64,000 nucleotides of DNA from an uncultured SAR116 cluster alpha proteobacterium. Lineage in GTDB: Bacteria > Pseudomonadota > Alphaproteobacteria > Puniceispirillales > Marisalimonadaceae. The position numbers and the translations under genes were made by a program. Below the pieces are notes generated by a model. That model worked only from the letters and a program-made list of their open reading frames with translations, did no database searches and had not been told where the DNA came from. Every line of letters begins with the position of its first letter. Position 1 is the stretch's first letter. Positions 28,590-39,560 of this stretch are shown one piece after another. Where the stretch lies: contig CACNRW010000007.1 in the NCBI GenBank assembly GCA_902622875.1, positions 17,219 to 81,218 of the forward strand, read 5' to 3'.

Positions 28590-29663
28590 TCAAACTTGAG
28601 ACATTTCTACTATCCTAGAAATGGTTCTTTGAAATTCAAATTCCCATTCTTCTCCTTGATATATTTTTCTAAAATCAGCCTCTGCATTAGCTATTAAAAA
28701 GCAATTTTTGTCATATAATGCATCTATTAACCAAATGAACCTTCTAGTTTCATTACGAGATTTATCATCAAGCATTGGGATATTTTCTATTATAATTCCC
28801 TTATATCTTTCACCTATTTCTATATAATCAGAAGCTGCTAAAGGTTTGTTACATAAACTGTCAAAATTAATTCTTGCAATACCTGCAGCCACTTGAGGAA
28901 TTAGAATTGTTCTACCTGAGATCTCAATTGATTCTGGCTGTTTTACAAAACCCAAACTAAGTTTTAAGAATATATTATCTATTTTCTTTTTATTTTCTGT
29001 GTTTATAGGACTCAACCATACCTTATTACCACTTAGAGATCTCTCACGCCAGTCATCACCATTTTGAATTTTAATAATTTCTGTTTTTAACTTTAAACTC
29101 TCTATAAAAGGTAAAATTCGATCTCTATGTAATCCATTTTTGTATAAACCAGTAGGGGGTTGATTTGACGTTGTTACTAAAGTTGTTCCTTCAGTAAACA
29201 TTACATTAAACAAACGTGATAAGATCATAGCGTCAGCAATATCTCTAACTTCCATTTCATCAAAGCAAAGTAATTTTGCTGAACTTGCTAAATCTTTACC
29301 AACTAAAAGAACACAATCTTTGTTTTTTTCAACTTTACTTTTCTGTAAAATACGTTGATGAACTTCTTTCATGAAGTCGTGAAAGTGTAATCTTCTTTTT
29401 TCTTTAATAGGGACATGCTGAAAAAATAAATCCATGATCATAGATTTACCCCTTCCAACACCCCCATACAAGTAGATCCCTTTTATATAATCGGAGTTTT
29501 TTTTTGAAAATATTTTATTTATAAAATTTTTTTTGGTGTTTAATTGAACTAATTTTTCATTAAGTTTATCAAAGTAGGAAGCAACAATCAGCTGACCTGT
29601 ATCTAAATTAATTGAATTACTTAATGCTATATTTTGCAGGTTTTGTTCTATTACTTTTTCCAA
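28590..29663 (-). CDS. zapE: Cell division ATPase ZapE (AFG1-like)
   Basis: The 357-residue AAA-family ATPase has Walker A YGGVGRGKSMIMDLF, the following RRLHFHDFMKEVHQ block, Walker B LCFDEMEVRDIADAMIL, and a sensor region TTSNQPPTGLYKNGL. These are diagnostic of the ZapE/AFG1/Lace1 family. In Escherichia coli ZapE acts on the FtsZ ring under stress; mitochondrial homologues act on respiratory-chain subunits. Its place between sdhB and mdh is common in Alphaproteobacteria and suggests a tie to respiratory-complex quality control, which is inference. Confidence 0.93.
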   Translation of the reverse strand: MEKVIEQNLQNIALSNSINLDTGQLIVASYFDKLNEKLVQLNTKKNFINKIFSKKNSDYIKGIYLYGGVGRGKSMIMDLFFQHVPIKEKRRLHFHDFMKEVHQRILQKSKVEKNKDCVLLVGKDLASSAKLLCFDEMEVRDIADAMILSRLFNVMFTEGTTLVTTSNQPPTGLYKNGLHRDRILPFIESLKLKTEIIKIQNGDDWRERSLSGNKVWLSPINTENKKKIDNIFLKLSLGFVKQPESIEISGRTILIPQVAAGIARINFDSLCNKPLAASDYIEIGERYKGIIIENIPMLDDKSRNETRRFIWLIDALYDKNCFLIANAEADFRKIYQGEEWEFEFQRTISRIVEMSQV

Positions 29664-29697
29664 ACCATTTAGCCATATATAAGTAAACTATTTAAAA

Positions 29698-30477
29698 TTA
29701 TTTTCTTTCAAGCTGAAGCTTTTTAATTTCTCCGATAGCCTTTGCCGGATTTAGCCCTTTTGGGCAGGTTTTTGTACAATTCATAATTGTATGACACCTA
29801 TATAGTTTAAAGGTGTCCTCTAAGTCATTTAATCTTTCTTCTGTGTTTTCGTCTCTACTATCTGCTATCCACCTATATGCTTGCAGCAAGACAGCTGGGC
29901 CTAAATATTTATCACCATTCCACCAATATGAAGGGCAAGAGGTAGTGCAAGAAAAACATAAAACACATTCCCACAAACCATCAATTTTTTCTCTTTGTTC
30001 TGGAGATTGTTTACGAGACTTCCCTTCTTCTGGCCTGCTATCAGATTGCAGCCAGGGTTTAACAGATGTTAACTGAGCATAGGCTTTTGATAAATCGGGC
30101 ACAAGATCTTTTACAACATCCATATGTGGCAAAGGATAAATATTAATATCGCCCTTAATATCTTCAATTGACTTTAAACATGCTAATGTATTAGTACCGT
30201 CAATATTCATTGAACACGAACCACATATACCTTCTCTACATGAACGTCTAAAAGTAAGGCTTGAGTCAACTTCTTGTTTGATTTTTATCAATGCATCCAA
30301 AACCATAGGTCCACAGTCATTTAAGTCAATAGTATAACTATCAATCCTAGGATTTTCGTCATCGTCTGGAGACCATCTATAAACGTTAACTTTTTTTGGG
30401 TTTTCAGATTCACTCTGTAAAGGATAATCAATACCTTTAACAATTTTTGAATGTTTTGGAAGGGCAAATTCAGCCAC
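29698..30477 (-). CDS. sdhB: Succinate dehydrogenase iron-sulfur subunit
   Basis: The 259-residue subunit passes electrons from SdhA to quinone. Its three cluster motifs are all present: the 2Fe-2S site in [15 protein letters not shown] plus a downstream Cys, the 4Fe-4S site [15 protein letters not shown], and the 3Fe-4S site beginning [14 protein letters not shown]. Length is typical for Alphaproteobacteria. It starts 17 bases after sdhA ends. It works on the cytoplasmic side of the inner membrane in complex II. Confidence 0.97.
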   Translation of the reverse strand: MAEFALPKHSKIVKGIDYPLQSESENPKKVNVYRWSPDDDENPRIDSYTIDLNDCGPMVLDALIKIKQEVDSSLTFRRSCREGICGSCSMNIDGTNTLACLKSIEDIKGDINIYPLPHMDVVKDLVPDLSKAYAQLTSVKPWLQSDSRPEEGKSRKQSPEQREKIDGLWECVLCFSCTTSCPSYWWNGDKYLGPAVLLQAYRWIADSRDENTEERLNDLEDTFKLYRCHTIMNCTKTCPKGLNPAKAIGEIKKLQLERK

Positions 30478-30494
30478 AAATAACTCCTTTCAAA

Positions 30495-32285
30495 TTAGTA
30501 TACTCTTGCTGCTGGAGGAATTGAAGCAACCTCGTTAGTTAAGGTATTTAAATGAACATCTCTATAATCAAGTTTAGTCTTATTTTTCTCATTTAACCAC
30601 ATGATTGTATGCTTCATCCAATCTTTATCATCCCTATCTGGATAATCTTCATGAGAATGAGCACCTCGAGATTCTTTTCTTTGATCAGCAGATTTAATTG
30701 TAACTATTGCTTGTTGCATTAAATTTTCAAGTTCTAATGCCTCAACTAAGTCAGTATTAAATATTAATGACCTATCTTTAATACCAACCCCATCCAAACT
30801 ATTTGCAATTTTATCAACTTTTTTTACACCTTCATTCATTGATGAGTTAGACCTAAACACAGCTGCATGTTTTTGCATTGCATTTTGCATTGAATTTCTT
30901 ATCTCACCGACAGAGACGTCGCCTTTAGCATATCTCATTTTATCTAGTCTTGCCAAAATCTTATCAGTCACATGCTTGGATAAGGGAGCATGTGAAGCAC
31001 CTTTTTCAACTATTTTTAATGCTCTTTGGGCTGCAGCTCTTCCAAACACAACTATATCTAGCAATGAGTTTGTGCCCAACCTATTTGCTCCATGAACAGA
31101 GACACATGCAGCCTCACCAATAGCCATTAATCCTGATACTACTGCATTTTGATCATTACCCTTTCTGGTAACAACTTCACCATTATAATTAGTTGGTATA
31201 CCACCCATATTGTAATGCACAGTTGGTAAAACAGGAATAGGCTCCTTAGTTACATCGACACCACAAAATATTTTTGCAGTTTCACTTATTCCTGGCAATC
31301 GCATATGTAAAGTTGCAGGATCAATATGTTCAAGATGCATAAAAATATGATCTTTATTAGGTCCTACACCTCTACCTTCATTAATTTCAATTGTCATTGA
31401 CCTTGATACAACATCTCTACTTGCTAAATCTTTAGCTGTAGGGGCATATCTTTCCATAAACCTTTCGCCTTCAGAATTTGTTAGATAACCACCTTCTCCT
31501 CGTGAGCCTTCCGTAATTAGAACTCCAGCACCATAAACACCTGTTGGATGAAATTGCACAAATTCCATATCTTGGAGTGGTAAACCGGCTCTTAAAACCA
31601 TAGCGTTACCGTCTCCAGTACATGTATGTGCTGAGGTGCAAGAAAAGTAAACACGTCCATAACCACCAGTAGCTAATACAGTTTGATGACCTCGAAACCT
31701 ATGAATTTTCCCATCATCCATACACAAAGCTAAAACACCAACACATTTACCATTATCATCCATTAACAAATCAAGAGCTATATATTCGACAAAAAATTCA
31801 GCTTTATGTTTTAAACATTGTTGATAAAGAGTATGCAAAATTGCGTGACCAGTTCTGTCAGCTGCCGCACATGCTCTTCTAGCCATTTTTTTTCCATAAT
31901 CTAGGGTGTGTCCACCAAAAGGACGCTGATAAACTTCACCTTCTTCTGTACGAGAAAACGGGACTCCGAAGTTTTCTAATTCTGTGACAGAAGGTATAGC
32001 TTCTTTACACATATATTCAATCGCATCTTGATCACCTAGCCAATCAGATCCTTTTACAGTGTCATACATATGAAATTGCCAACTATCATTTTCACCCATG
32101 TTATTCAGTGCAGCTCCAATTCCACCTTGAGCTGCAACGGTATGACTTCTAGTTGGGAAAACTTTTGTAATACAGGCTGTCTTTAAGCCACCTGATACCA
32201 TACCTAAAGTTGCCCTTAAACCTGCACCACCAGCACCTACAACAACAACATCGTGTTCATGATCTATAATTTCGTATTCAGACAT
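30495..32285 (-). CDS. sdhA: Succinate dehydrogenase flavoprotein subunit
   Basis: The 596-residue catalytic subunit oxidises succinate to fumarate. FAD binding is shown by [16 protein letters not shown] and the covalent flavin His in [16 protein letters not shown]. Substrate-site segments [23 protein letters not shown] (seen in parts), [15 protein letters not shown] and [19 protein letters not shown] are intact. The C-terminus ends in the usual basic/aromatic region [13 protein letters not shown]. It lies 16 bases after sdhD and 17 before sdhB. Confidence 0.97.
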   Translation of the reverse strand: MSEYEIIDHEHDVVVVGAGGAGLRATLGMVSGGLKTACITKVFPTRSHTVAAQGGIGAALNNMGENDSWQFHMYDTVKGSDWLGDQDAIEYMCKEAIPSVTELENFGVPFSRTEEGEVYQRPFGGHTLDYGKKMARRACAAADRTGHAILHTLYQQCLKHKAEFFVEYIALDLLMDDNGKCVGVLALCMDDGKIHRFRGHQTVLATGGYGRVYFSCTSAHTCTGDGNAMVLRAGLPLQDMEFVQFHPTGVYGAGVLITEGSRGEGGYLTNSEGERFMERYAPTAKDLASRDVVSRSMTIEINEGRGVGPNKDHIFMHLEHIDPATLHMRLPGISETAKIFCGVDVTKEPIPVLPTVHYNMGGIPTNYNGEVVTRKGNDQNAVVSGLMAIGEAACVSVHGANRLGTNSLLDIVVFGRAAAQRALKIVEKGASHAPLSKHVTDKILARLDKMRYAKGDVSVGEIRNSMQNAMQKHAAVFRSNSSMNEGVKKVDKIANSLDGVGIKDRSLIFNTDLVEALELENLMQQAIVTIKSADQRKESRGAHSHEDYPDRDDKDWMKHTIMWLNEKNKTKLDYRDVHLNTLTNEVASIPPAARVY

Positions 32286-32301
32286 TAGTAAACTTTCACA
32301 A

Positions 32302-32685
32302 TTATAAAAAGATTTTTAATACACATAGAATTGATAGGACACCTAAAACTATCGCTATTAATTTTATAAGTATTAATGATACAATTTTCAACCCCTCATG
32401 ATGAACATAATCCTCTATCACCACCTGTAATCCTGAAGCCGCATGAAAGTAAAGAGTACCAAAAAGAAGTATTAATCCTGTGGCATTAAAAGGACTCTGC
32501 AACCATTCAATTGACTGCTCGTAACCATCCATTAATGTTAACATAAGTGAAGTGGTGAACCATATCACCAAAGGTATCATAGCAATAGCAGAAATTCTCT
32601 GCAATTTCCAGTGACCAACTCCATGTGTTTTTAAAGTTTTCATATCTTCGACCTTAGTAAACTTTTCATCAATATTACTATTCAT
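32302..32685 (-). CDS. sdhD: Succinate dehydrogenase membrane anchor subunit
   Basis: The 127-residue protein has three transmembrane helices. [18 protein letters not shown] is the conserved entry to helix 1, and [17 protein letters not shown] in helix 2 carries the haem-ligand His and the Asp-Tyr pair that lines the quinone site. It pairs with SdhC to hold haem b and anchor SdhAB. It begins four bases after sdhC. Confidence 0.93.
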   Translation of the reverse strand: MNSNIDEKFTKVEDMKTLKTHGVGHWKLQRISAIAMIPLVIWFTTSLMLTLMDGYEQSIEWLQSPFNATGLILLFGTLYFHAASGLQVVIEDYVHHEGLKIVSLILIKLIAIVLGVLSILCVLKIFL

Positions 32686-32689
32686 CCAC

Positions 32690-33088
32690 TTAAATCACAC
32701 TAAGGTAAATTATTGACCAAGTTAAAATAGTTAAAAGCAAAGAGCAAAAAACTACTGCCCCGCCCGAAATATAGGCATGCTTCAAATCATAGCCATAGCC
32801 GGCATCCCAAAATAAATGTCTTATGCCATTTGATAAATGATAAAAAAGACCAAAAGTGAAGCCAAGGAGAACTACGTGACTAAACCAATGATTTACAACT
32901 TTAGAGAATAAAAGATATGTTTCTTTGCCAAGTGTAAGTGATATTATCCATACTACTAAAATTATACTCCCCATTGATAAAACAATACCTGTACCTCTAT
33001 GCAGAATTGACAGAATTGAGGTAAGTTGTGGCTTATAAATTTGGAGATGAGGTGATAGTGGTCTTTGTCTACTCATTATTTTACCCAT
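32690..33088 (-). CDS. sdhC: Succinate dehydrogenase cytochrome b556 subunit
   Basis: The 132-residue protein has three transmembrane helices. RPLSPHLQIYKPQLTSILSI is the family N-terminal signature with the Ser and Arg of the quinone pocket, and YHLSNGIRHLFWDAG with upstream SHVV carries the haem-b His region. It is the first gene of the complex II operon. Translation may start at 33088 or at the next Met (33076), which matches most homologues better (MSRQRPLSPH). The upstream 68 bases separate it from a transporter gene on the same strand. Confidence 0.94.
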   Translation of the reverse strand: MGKIMSRQRPLSPHLQIYKPQLTSILSILHRGTGIVLSMGSIILVVWIISLTLGKETYLLFSKVVNHWFSHVVLLGFTFGLFYHLSNGIRHLFWDAGYGYDLKHAYISGGAVVFCSLLLTILTWSIIYLSVI

Positions 33089-33156
33089 GATTTTTAATAT
33101 TTAATAAATGAACTAATAACATAAAAATTTCAATTACAAATAAGGAAAATTCTAAC

Positions 33157-34071
33157 TTATTGGTTAATAATTATTAAAATTGACGTTCCAAGTAGCATAA
33201 TACCAATAAATTCAGTTTGTTTAATTTTTTCTTTGAAAAAAATCATTGATATTAAAATTGAAAAAATTAACTCAATTTGTCCTACCGCCCTGACTTCTGC
33301 AGCTGTAGCCAACCCAAAAGCTACAAACCATCCAAAAGTTGCACCAGTTCCACAAAGCCCAGCGGGCAAACTAGGTTTCCAAAATTTAAAAACAGCTTTT
33401 AGTTGGTCTCTTTTAAATACAAACATATATATACCAACAATAATTGTTTGAAAGATTATCGCGATAAAAGAAATGAACATTGATCTATCTAAAAGTGGAC
33501 CATCTACCGAAATTATAGACATTCTAAAAGTCACAACTGATGCAGCTAAAAGTAGGCCTGACAAAAGACCAATCAACGTTCCAATTGATGTAACAGACTT
33601 AAATAAAAGTTTTATTGTATCCAGGAAACTTTCTGCTTTTTTTGCATATGACAATAACAAAACAGATATTACACCTAATAGTATTCCAAGAGTTATCGGC
33701 AAAGAAAAAAATTCACTTAATATCAACATCTCCAAAAATGCTATCAATATTACTTCTGTTTTAGAGAAAGCAATTCCTGCAGCAAAACTTTTATGAGAGA
33801 AAACTTTCATGAGAACGTAAGTAAAAAGAACCTGAAAAATAGATCCTAAAAAACAAAGCATGATAGAATAGTTTGATAAAATAGGGATTGAATTACCAGG
33901 AATATTTATCCAGACAAACCATACAAGAGAAGTAAACGGAAGCGCATAACAAAATCTTATGTAAGCAGCACCGTAATCACCAAGTTTAGATATCATATTT
34001 TTCTGAAAAGCTGATCGGGCGGTTTGACAACCTGCAGCAAAAATTGCTGCTACAATCCATACGTATTCCAT
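33157..34071 (-). CDS. DMT-superfamily (EamA-like) transporter
   Basis: The 304-residue protein has about ten hydrophobic helices in two five-helix halves, with an EamA-like ending (AVGQIELIFSILISMIFFKEKIKQTE), the short motif that precedes the last helix in drug/metabolite transporters. Substrate is unknown; family members export amino acids, nucleotides or other metabolites. It sits between asd and sdhC on the same strand, and does not belong to either pathway by sequence. The gap to asd is 32 bases. Confidence 0.87.
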   Translation of the reverse strand: MEYVWIVAAIFAAGCQTARSAFQKNMISKLGDYGAAYIRFCYALPFTSLVWFVWINIPGNSIPILSNYSIMLCFLGSIFQVLFTYVLMKVFSHKSFAAGIAFSKTEVILIAFLEMLILSEFFSLPITLGILLGVISVLLLSYAKKAESFLDTIKLLFKSVTSIGTLIGLLSGLLLAASVVTFRMSIISVDGPLLDRSMFISFIAIIFQTIIVGIYMFVFKRDQLKAVFKFWKPSLPAGLCGTGATFGWFVAFGLATAAEVRAVGQIELIFSILISMIFFKEKIKQTEFIGIMLLGTSILIIINQ

Positions 34072-34103
34072 TTATTCTGACAAAAAATTAATCAAACAAA
34101 GCA

Positions 34104-35132
34104 TTATAGTGAAGCTCCCTTAAGTTTTTTACTGGCCAATAACTCAGCAATCTGAACTGTGTTTAACGCTGCACCTTTTCTTAAATTATCTCCTACGCAC
34201 CAAAAAGCTATTCCATTTTTAACTGATGGATCTTTTCTTATACGACTTATATAAACATCGTCCTCACCAGCAACCTCTACAGGTGTCACATAACCCTCAT
34301 CAGCCCTATGGTCAACAACTGTAATTCCATTAGCATCCCGTAATAAGTTTCTAACTTGTCTTTCATCAATATCTTTTTTACATTCGACGAAAACAGCTTC
34401 GCTATGACCTATAAAGACAGGAACTCTAACACAATGAGCAACTAAATTTATAGTGGGGTCTAGTATTTTTTTAGTTTCAACATTCATTTTCCATTCTTCT
34501 TTGGTAAATCCATCATCCATAAAAATATCAATATGTGGTATGACGTTGAAAGCTATTTTTTTTGTGAATTGTTCAGGTGTTGCCTGATCATGCACAAATA
34601 CACCTTTTGTCTGATTAAATAATTCATCCATAGCTGGTTTTCCAGCACCAGAAACAGCCTGATAGGTCGAAACAACTACTCTTGATATTTCAAATTTTTT
34701 ATGAATTGGCTTTAGCGCTACAACTAGCTGAATGGTAGAACAGTTAGGGTTAGCTATGATATTTTTTTTATTATAATTATTAATAGCCTCGGGATTAACC
34801 TCAGGAACTATTAAGGGAACCTCATCATCCATTCTGAAGCAAGAAGAATTATCAATAACTATGCAACCTTTGTTTCCTGCAACTGGACCAAATTTTTTAG
34901 CAATATTGGAACCTGCTGAAAAAAGAGCTATATCCACATTTTCAAAATTAAAATCATCAACAGACTTTACTTTTAGAACTTTGTCATCTCCATAAGAGAC
35001 TTCTTTTCCAATGGATGATTTAGAGGCTAACGCATAAATATTTTTTACCGGAAACTTTCTTTCAAACAAAGTTTGAAGCATTTCTCTTCCAACGGCGCCA
35101 GTTGCACCAACTACAGCAACATTATAAGCCAT
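34104..35132 (-). CDS. asd: Aspartate-semialdehyde dehydrogenase
   Basis: The 342-residue NADP enzyme makes aspartate semialdehyde, the branch point for lysine/diaminopimelate, threonine and methionine. The N-terminal loop is VVGATGAVGREMLQTL; the nucleophile Cys is in IANPNCSTIQLV; the catalytic His lies in VAHCVRVPVFIGHSEAV. It follows leuB directly, an arrangement usual in Alphaproteobacteria (leuC-leuD-leuB-asd). dapF (44618-45430) and dapC (56083-57288) supply later steps of the same lysine route. Confidence 0.96.
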   Translation of the reverse strand: MAYNVAVVGATGAVGREMLQTLFERKFPVKNIYALASKSSIGKEVSYGDDKVLKVKSVDDFNFENVDIALFSAGSNIAKKFGPVAGNKGCIVIDNSSCFRMDDEVPLIVPEVNPEAINNYNKKNIIANPNCSTIQLVVALKPIHKKFEISRVVVSTYQAVSGAGKPAMDELFNQTKGVFVHDQATPEQFTKKIAFNVIPHIDIFMDDGFTKEEWKMNVETKKILDPTINLVAHCVRVPVFIGHSEAVFVECKKDIDERQVRNLLRDANGITVVDHRADEGYVTPVEVAGEDDVYISRIRKDPSVKNGIAFWCVGDNLRKGAALNTVQIAELLASKKLKGASL

Positions 35133-36248
35133 TTAATTAGTTAATTCCTCTAATTTATGTATAACCAAGTCCATCATTCCTGTAGTTCCAACTTTTTCTC
35201 TTCCTTTGGCCATTATATCTGGCGTCCTTGGTCCTGCGTCTAACGCTTTTGAGACAGCTTTGTCGATTAAGTCAGCTTCTTCTTTCATATCAAAGGAATA
35301 TCTGAATAACATTGATAAACTTAGTAATTCAGCTAAAGGGTTAGCCAATCCTTTACCTGCTATGTCAGGAGCTGAACCATGAACTGGTTCATACATTGCA
35401 TATCTCTTTCCAGTGTTTTTATCAACTGAACCTAAACTTGCAGATGGGAGCATGCCAAGTGAACCAGTTAACATAGCTGCGCAATCAGACAAAATATCTC
35501 CAAATAAGTTATCAGTTACTATTACGTCAAATTGATTAGGGTCTCTTACTAATTGCATTGCACAATTATCTGCATACATATGATTTATATCAATACCGGC
35601 ACCTTCTTTTTTATGAAGGTTTATCATTACTTCTCGCCACAAAACACCTGACATCATAACATTAGCCTTTTCAACGGAGGTAACTTTTCCATTTCTTGCC
35701 CTTGCCATATCAAAGGCTACCCTTCCGATTCTTTCTATTTCAGGGGTGGTATATAAGTTAGTATCATATCCTTTTTTTTGCTCTGCATTAATTTCATCAA
35801 TTCCACGTGGCTCAGCAAAATAAATACCACCTGTCAATTCTCTCAATATTAATATATCTAAACCAGAAATTATTTCTGGCTTAAGTGATGAGGCATCGAC
35901 TAAAGCTGGAAAAACCATTGCCGGTCTAAGATTGGCAAACAAGTCCATCTCTTTTCTTAATCTTAAAAGACCGTTCTCTGGTCTTTTTTCGAATTCTACA
36001 CCATCATATTTTGGTCCTCCAACAGCTCCGAATAAAACAGCGTCTGCATCCATAGTATCTGCCAAAGTTTCATCCGAAAGTGGTGTTCCAAATTTATCAA
36101 AAGAAGCACCACCAACTAAACCTTCTTTGATATTAAAATTAATATTTTTGTTTTTAGCCAACCAATCGACCACTCTTAATGTTTCATTTACTACCTCTGG
36201 ACCAACTCCGTCTCCAGGTAGCACCATTAATGTTCTATTCGACGACAT
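35133..36248 (-). CDS. leuB: 3-isopropylmalate dehydrogenase
   Basis: The 371-residue enzyme oxidatively decarboxylates 3-isopropylmalate in leucine synthesis. Motifs include LPGDGVGPEVV, ENGLLRLRKEMDLFANLRPA with substrate Arg residues, RELTGGIYF, and the metal-binding DNLFGDILSDCAAML, then YEPVHGSAPDIAGKGLANP at the NAD site. It is one base from asd and 24 bases after leuD, so leuC-leuD-leuB-asd forms one operon. Confidence 0.97.
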   Translation of the reverse strand: MSSNRTLMVLPGDGVGPEVVNETLRVVDWLAKNKNINFNIKEGLVGGASFDKFGTPLSDETLADTMDADAVLFGAVGGPKYDGVEFEKRPENGLLRLRKEMDLFANLRPAMVFPALVDASSLKPEIISGLDILILRELTGGIYFAEPRGIDEINAEQKKGYDTNLYTTPEIERIGRVAFDMARARNGKVTSVEKANVMMSGVLWREVMINLHKKEGAGIDINHMYADNCAMQLVRDPNQFDVIVTDNLFGDILSDCAAMLTGSLGMLPSASLGSVDKNTGKRYAMYEPVHGSAPDIAGKGLANPLAELLSLSMLFRYSFDMKEEADLIDKAVSKALDAGPRTPDIMAKGREKVGTTGMMDLVIHKLEELTN

Positions 36249-36272
36249 TACATTTCCTAGCTTTATTTTTTA

Positions 36273-36878
36273 TTATAACCATGGTCTTTCAGAAGACACT
36301 TTTGTTTCAAAATTTTGAATTTCACTTGATTTTTGCATAGTTAAGCCAATATCATCTAAACCTTCGAGAAGACATTTTTTTCTAAATGGATCTATATCAA
36401 ATTTTATCACAGATCCATTTGGCCTCCTAATTTCCTGTGATGGTAAGTCTATTTCTAGTTCAGGGTTTTCTTTATCTTTAGCATCAGCCATTAGAGCTTC
36501 TCTTTGTTCGGGAGTTACTTTAATAGGTAGAAGACCGTTTTTGAAGGAATTATTATAAAAAATATCTGCAAATGAAGTTGATATAATACATTTTATACCA
36601 AAATCAGATAATGCCCAAGGCGCATGCTCTCTGCTTGAGCCACATCCAAAGTTATCGCCCGCAACAATAATATTGCTAGATCTATAAGGTTCTTCGTTTA
36701 ATACAAAGTCTTTCTTTTCGGTGCCATCGTCATTAAATCTCATCTCATCGAATAAATGTTTACCCAAACCTGTTCTCTTAATAGTTTTTAAGAATTGTTT
36801 AGGTATTATTTTGTCAGTATCAACATTTATAAAGTTAAAAGGAGCAGCTATACCTTTAAGATTAGTAAATTTTTCCAT
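36273..36878 (-). CDS. leuD: 3-isopropylmalate dehydratase small subunit
   Basis: The 201-residue swivel-domain subunit pairs with LeuC to isomerise 2- to 3-isopropylmalate. It has [15 protein letters not shown] near the start and the conserved [17 protein letters not shown] loop, plus [20 protein letters not shown]. Length fits bacterial LeuD. It starts 19 bases after leuC ends. Confidence 0.96.
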   Translation of the reverse strand: MEKFTNLKGIAAPFNFINVDTDKIIPKQFLKTIKRTGLGKHLFDEMRFNDDGTEKKDFVLNEEPYRSSNIIVAGDNFGCGSSREHAPWALSDFGIKCIISTSFADIFYNNSFKNGLLPIKVTPEQREALMADAKDKENPELEIDLPSQEIRRPNGSVIKFDIDPFRKKCLLEGLDDIGLTMQKSSEIQNFETKVSSERPWL

Positions 36879-36897
36879 GATATATCCTCTTAAATAA

Positions 36898-38301
36898 TTA
36901 GCTTAATGAATCACAGTCTGTTAATTTTCCAGTTATTGCAGAAGCAGCGGCTATCTGTGGACTTACCAAATGAGTTCTTCCACCTTTTCCTTGTCTACCT
37001 TCAAAATTTCTATTTGAAGTACTAGCACATCTTTCTCCAGGCTGTAATTTATCTTCATTCATAGCCAAACACATTGAACAACCAGGCTCTCTCCATTCAA
37101 AACCTGCTTCTGTAAACATTAAGTTAAGACCTTCTTCTTCAGCTTGAGCCTTAACTAATCCTGAACCAGGAACAACCATAGCTCTTAAACCTTGTTTTAC
37201 TTTTTTACCTTCAATAATTCTAGCTGCTGATCTCAAGTCCTCTATCCTAGAATTAGTACAAGAACCAATAAATACTGTGTTAATTTCAACATCCGAAATC
37301 TTTTGGCCACCTTTCAAACCCATATACTCAAGCGATCTTTCAACTTTTAGTCGAGCATCGTCGTCTTGAATTTTACTTGGATCTGGAATGAAACCATCAA
37401 TAGATACGACATCTTCAGGGCTTGTCCCCCAAGTTACAGTAGGTTTAATTTTAGTAGCATCAATAGTTATTCTTTTATCATAAAAAGCACCCTCGTCTGA
37501 AGGCAATGACTTCCACCACTCAATTGCAAGGTCCCAATCATTGCCTTTAGGTGACATCGGCTTATCTTTTAAATAATCAAAAGTAACTTGGTCAGGTGCT
37601 ATCATACCTGCTCTGGCACCTGCTTCAATTGACATATTGCATACTGTCATTCTACCCTCCATAGAGAGTTTTTTTATAGACTCTCCCGAATATTCTATGA
37701 CATGACCTGTTCCGCCAGCTGTTCCAATTTTACCAATAATAGCAAGAACTAAGTCTTTAGGAGAAACACCAGTTTGAAGCTCACCTTCTAAATTGATAAG
37801 CATATTCTTAGCTGGCTTTTGTATTAAGGTTTGTGTAGCTAAAACGTGTTCAACCTCTGATGTTCCAATTCCAAAAGCAAGAGCACCAAAGGCTCCATGT
37901 GTAGCAGTATGGCTATCTCCACAAACTATTGTCATTCCTGGCTGAGTAAAACCTTGCTCAGGTCCTATAACGTGAACAATACCCTGTCTTTTGTCCATCA
38001 TATTAAAATAAGGAATACCAAAATCTTCAACATTTTTGTCTAATGCTTCAACTTGTATTCGTGATTCTTCTTCATCTATTCCACCAGCTCTGTCAGTAGT
38101 AGGGACATTATGATCAGCGACTGCAAGTGTTCTTTTTGGTGAGTTAACAGTCCTACCAGATAATCTTAACCCTTCGAAGGCTTGAGGACTAGTTACTTCA
38201 TGAACTAAATGCCTATCTATATATATTAATGACGCACCATCTTCCTGGGTATCAATAAGATGGTGATCCCAAATCTTGTCAAAAAGTGTTTTAGGTTTCA
38301 T
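36898..38301 (-). CDS. leuC: 3-isopropylmalate dehydratase large subunit
   Basis: The 467-residue aconitase-family subunit holds the 4Fe-4S cluster. Cys ligands are seen in [14 protein letters not shown] and [35 protein letters not shown] and [12 protein letters not shown] are typical of LeuC. It begins the leu-asd operon, 71 bases downstream of rplS on the same strand. I see no leader peptide with leucine codons or obvious attenuator in that gap, so regulation is not evident. Confidence 0.97.
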   Translation of the reverse strand: MKPKTLFDKIWDHHLIDTQEDGASLIYIDRHLVHEVTSPQAFEGLRLSGRTVNSPKRTLAVADHNVPTTDRAGGIDEEESRIQVEALDKNVEDFGIPYFNMMDKRQGIVHVIGPEQGFTQPGMTIVCGDSHTATHGAFGALAFGIGTSEVEHVLATQTLIQKPAKNMLINLEGELQTGVSPKDLVLAIIGKIGTAGGTGHVIEYSGESIKKLSMEGRMTVCNMSIEAGARAGMIAPDQVTFDYLKDKPMSPKGNDWDLAIEWWKSLPSDEGAFYDKRITIDATKIKPTVTWGTSPEDVVSIDGFIPDPSKIQDDDARLKVERSLEYMGLKGGQKISDVEINTVFIGSCTNSRIEDLRSAARIIEGKKVKQGLRAMVVPGSGLVKAQAEEEGLNLMFTEAGFEWREPGCSMCLAMNEDKLQPGERCASTSNRNFEGRQGKGGRTHLVSPQIAAASAITGKLTDCDSLS

Positions 38302-38372
38302 TTTTTATCTCCATAAAATTGGAAATTAATTTAAAGACGTTGAGTAAGTGAAAAAAGTTTCTATTTAGCGAT

Positions 38373-38804
38373 TTATGAAGTTTTTTCGTCTGAAGTTTCT
38401 TTGATTTCGGACTTTTCAACCTTTGGACTATTTTCCTTTTTATTAACTTGAATTTTCTCAACAATACGTGCTGATTTACCCCTTCTATCTCTAAGATAGT
38501 ATAGTTTAGCTCTCCTAACTTTTCCTCTTTTAAGGACTGTGATTGCTGCAATCTTTGGTGAGAAAATTGGAAATATTCTTTCAACACCCTCGCCATATGA
38601 GATTTTCCTAACTGTAAAGCTTTCGTTCAATCCTCCACCACTTCGAGCAATGCATAATCCCTCAAAGGCTTGTATTCTCTCCTTATCACCTTCTACAATT
38701 TTGACGTCAACTTTTATAGTATCACCTGCACCAAATTCTGGGATAGATCTTTCTGAAGCAATTTTGTCCATCTGATCTTTTTCAATTTTATCAATAACAT
38801 TCAT
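38373..38804 (-). CDS. rplS: Ribosomal protein L19 with charged C-terminal extension
   Basis: The 143-residue protein is L19 of the large subunit, located at the 30S-50S interface. Core signatures are [37 protein letters not shown] and [11 protein letters not shown], ending with the [15 protein letters not shown] block at about residue 115. The last ~28 residues are a Lys/Glu/Ser tail ([15 protein letters not shown]) beyond the usual end, likely disordered. It is the last gene of ffh-rpsP-rimM-trmD-rplS, 54 bases after trmD. Confidence 0.96.
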   Translation of the reverse strand: MNVIDKIEKDQMDKIASERSIPEFGAGDTIKVDVKIVEGDKERIQAFEGLCIARSGGGLNESFTVRKISYGEGVERIFPIFSPKIAAITVLKRGKVRRAKLYYLRDRRGKSARIVEKIQVNKKENSPKVEKSEIKETSDEKTS

Positions 38805-38858
38805 TTTATTACCCTTTCGTGAAACATCTTCATAGCAAATTAATAATTTTTTTTCTAG

Positions 38859-39545
38859 TTAAGATTTTATATATTTAGACCAAAGATCTGGCCTCTTAGA
38901 CTTAGTTAATTTTTCTGACATTTCAGTTTTCCACTTTTTTATTCTTTTGTGATCCCCAGAGAGCAACACCTCTGGAACTTCAAGCTCATTCCAAACTCTA
39001 GGGTAGGTATATAATGGATACTCTAACAAATTATTTTCAAAACTTTCCTCAACTAACCCTATGGAATTTCCAATCACATTTGGAAGAAGTCTAACTGTGG
39101 CATCAATCATCAATTGAGCACCTATTTCGCCACCAGACAAAATGAAGTCACCTACACTTACTTCAATGACATTATTATATATTAAAAACCTTTCATCTAC
39201 TCCTTCATACCTACCACAAATAAATATGGCACCTTGTTCTTTAGACAAATCTTTTGCAAATGCCTGGTCAAATTTTATTCCTCTTGGTGACAGATATATT
39301 CTTGGTCCTTCTTCTGCGGAGGCTGATGACAAAGCTTTGTCAAGAACTTCAGCATTTATAACCATTCCTGGCCCACCACCAAATGGAACGTCATCAACTT
39401 TACCATTTTTATTGTTTGCAAAGTCCCTGATATTTATTTTATTAAGGTTCCATAAACCATTTTCTAGAGCCTTACCTGCCAATGAACAACCTAAAGTTCC
39501 AGGAAACATTTCTGGAAACAATGTTAGAACAGTTGCATTCCACAC
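38859..39545 (-). CDS. trmD: tRNA (guanine-N1)-methyltransferase
   Basis: The 228-residue SPOUT enzyme methylates G37 of tRNAs that read codons starting with C (Pro, Leu) and Arg CGG, preventing frameshifts. The deep-knot SAM site is seen as YLSPRGIKFDQ, FICGRYEGVDERF and VSVGDFILSGGEIGAQLMID. DVPFGGGPGMVI near residue 55 is also diagnostic. Length is near the minimum for the family. It lies 15 bases after rimM. Confidence 0.97.
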   Translation of the reverse strand: MWNATVLTLFPEMFPGTLGCSLAGKALENGLWNLNKINIRDFANNKNGKVDDVPFGGGPGMVINAEVLDKALSSASAEEGPRIYLSPRGIKFDQAFAKDLSKEQGAIFICGRYEGVDERFLIYNNVIEVSVGDFILSGGEIGAQLMIDATVRLLPNVIGNSIGLVEESFENNLLEYPLYTYPRVWNELEVPEVLLSGDHKRIKKWKTEMSEKLTKSKRPDLWSKYIKS

Positions 39546-39560
39546 AAAAAACTCCTCTTG

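Noticed and set aside
38291-38596. Minus-strand open frame overlapping the end of rplS and the leuC start
   Set aside because: It is in another frame from the well-defined L19 and LeuC proteins and shows no domain.
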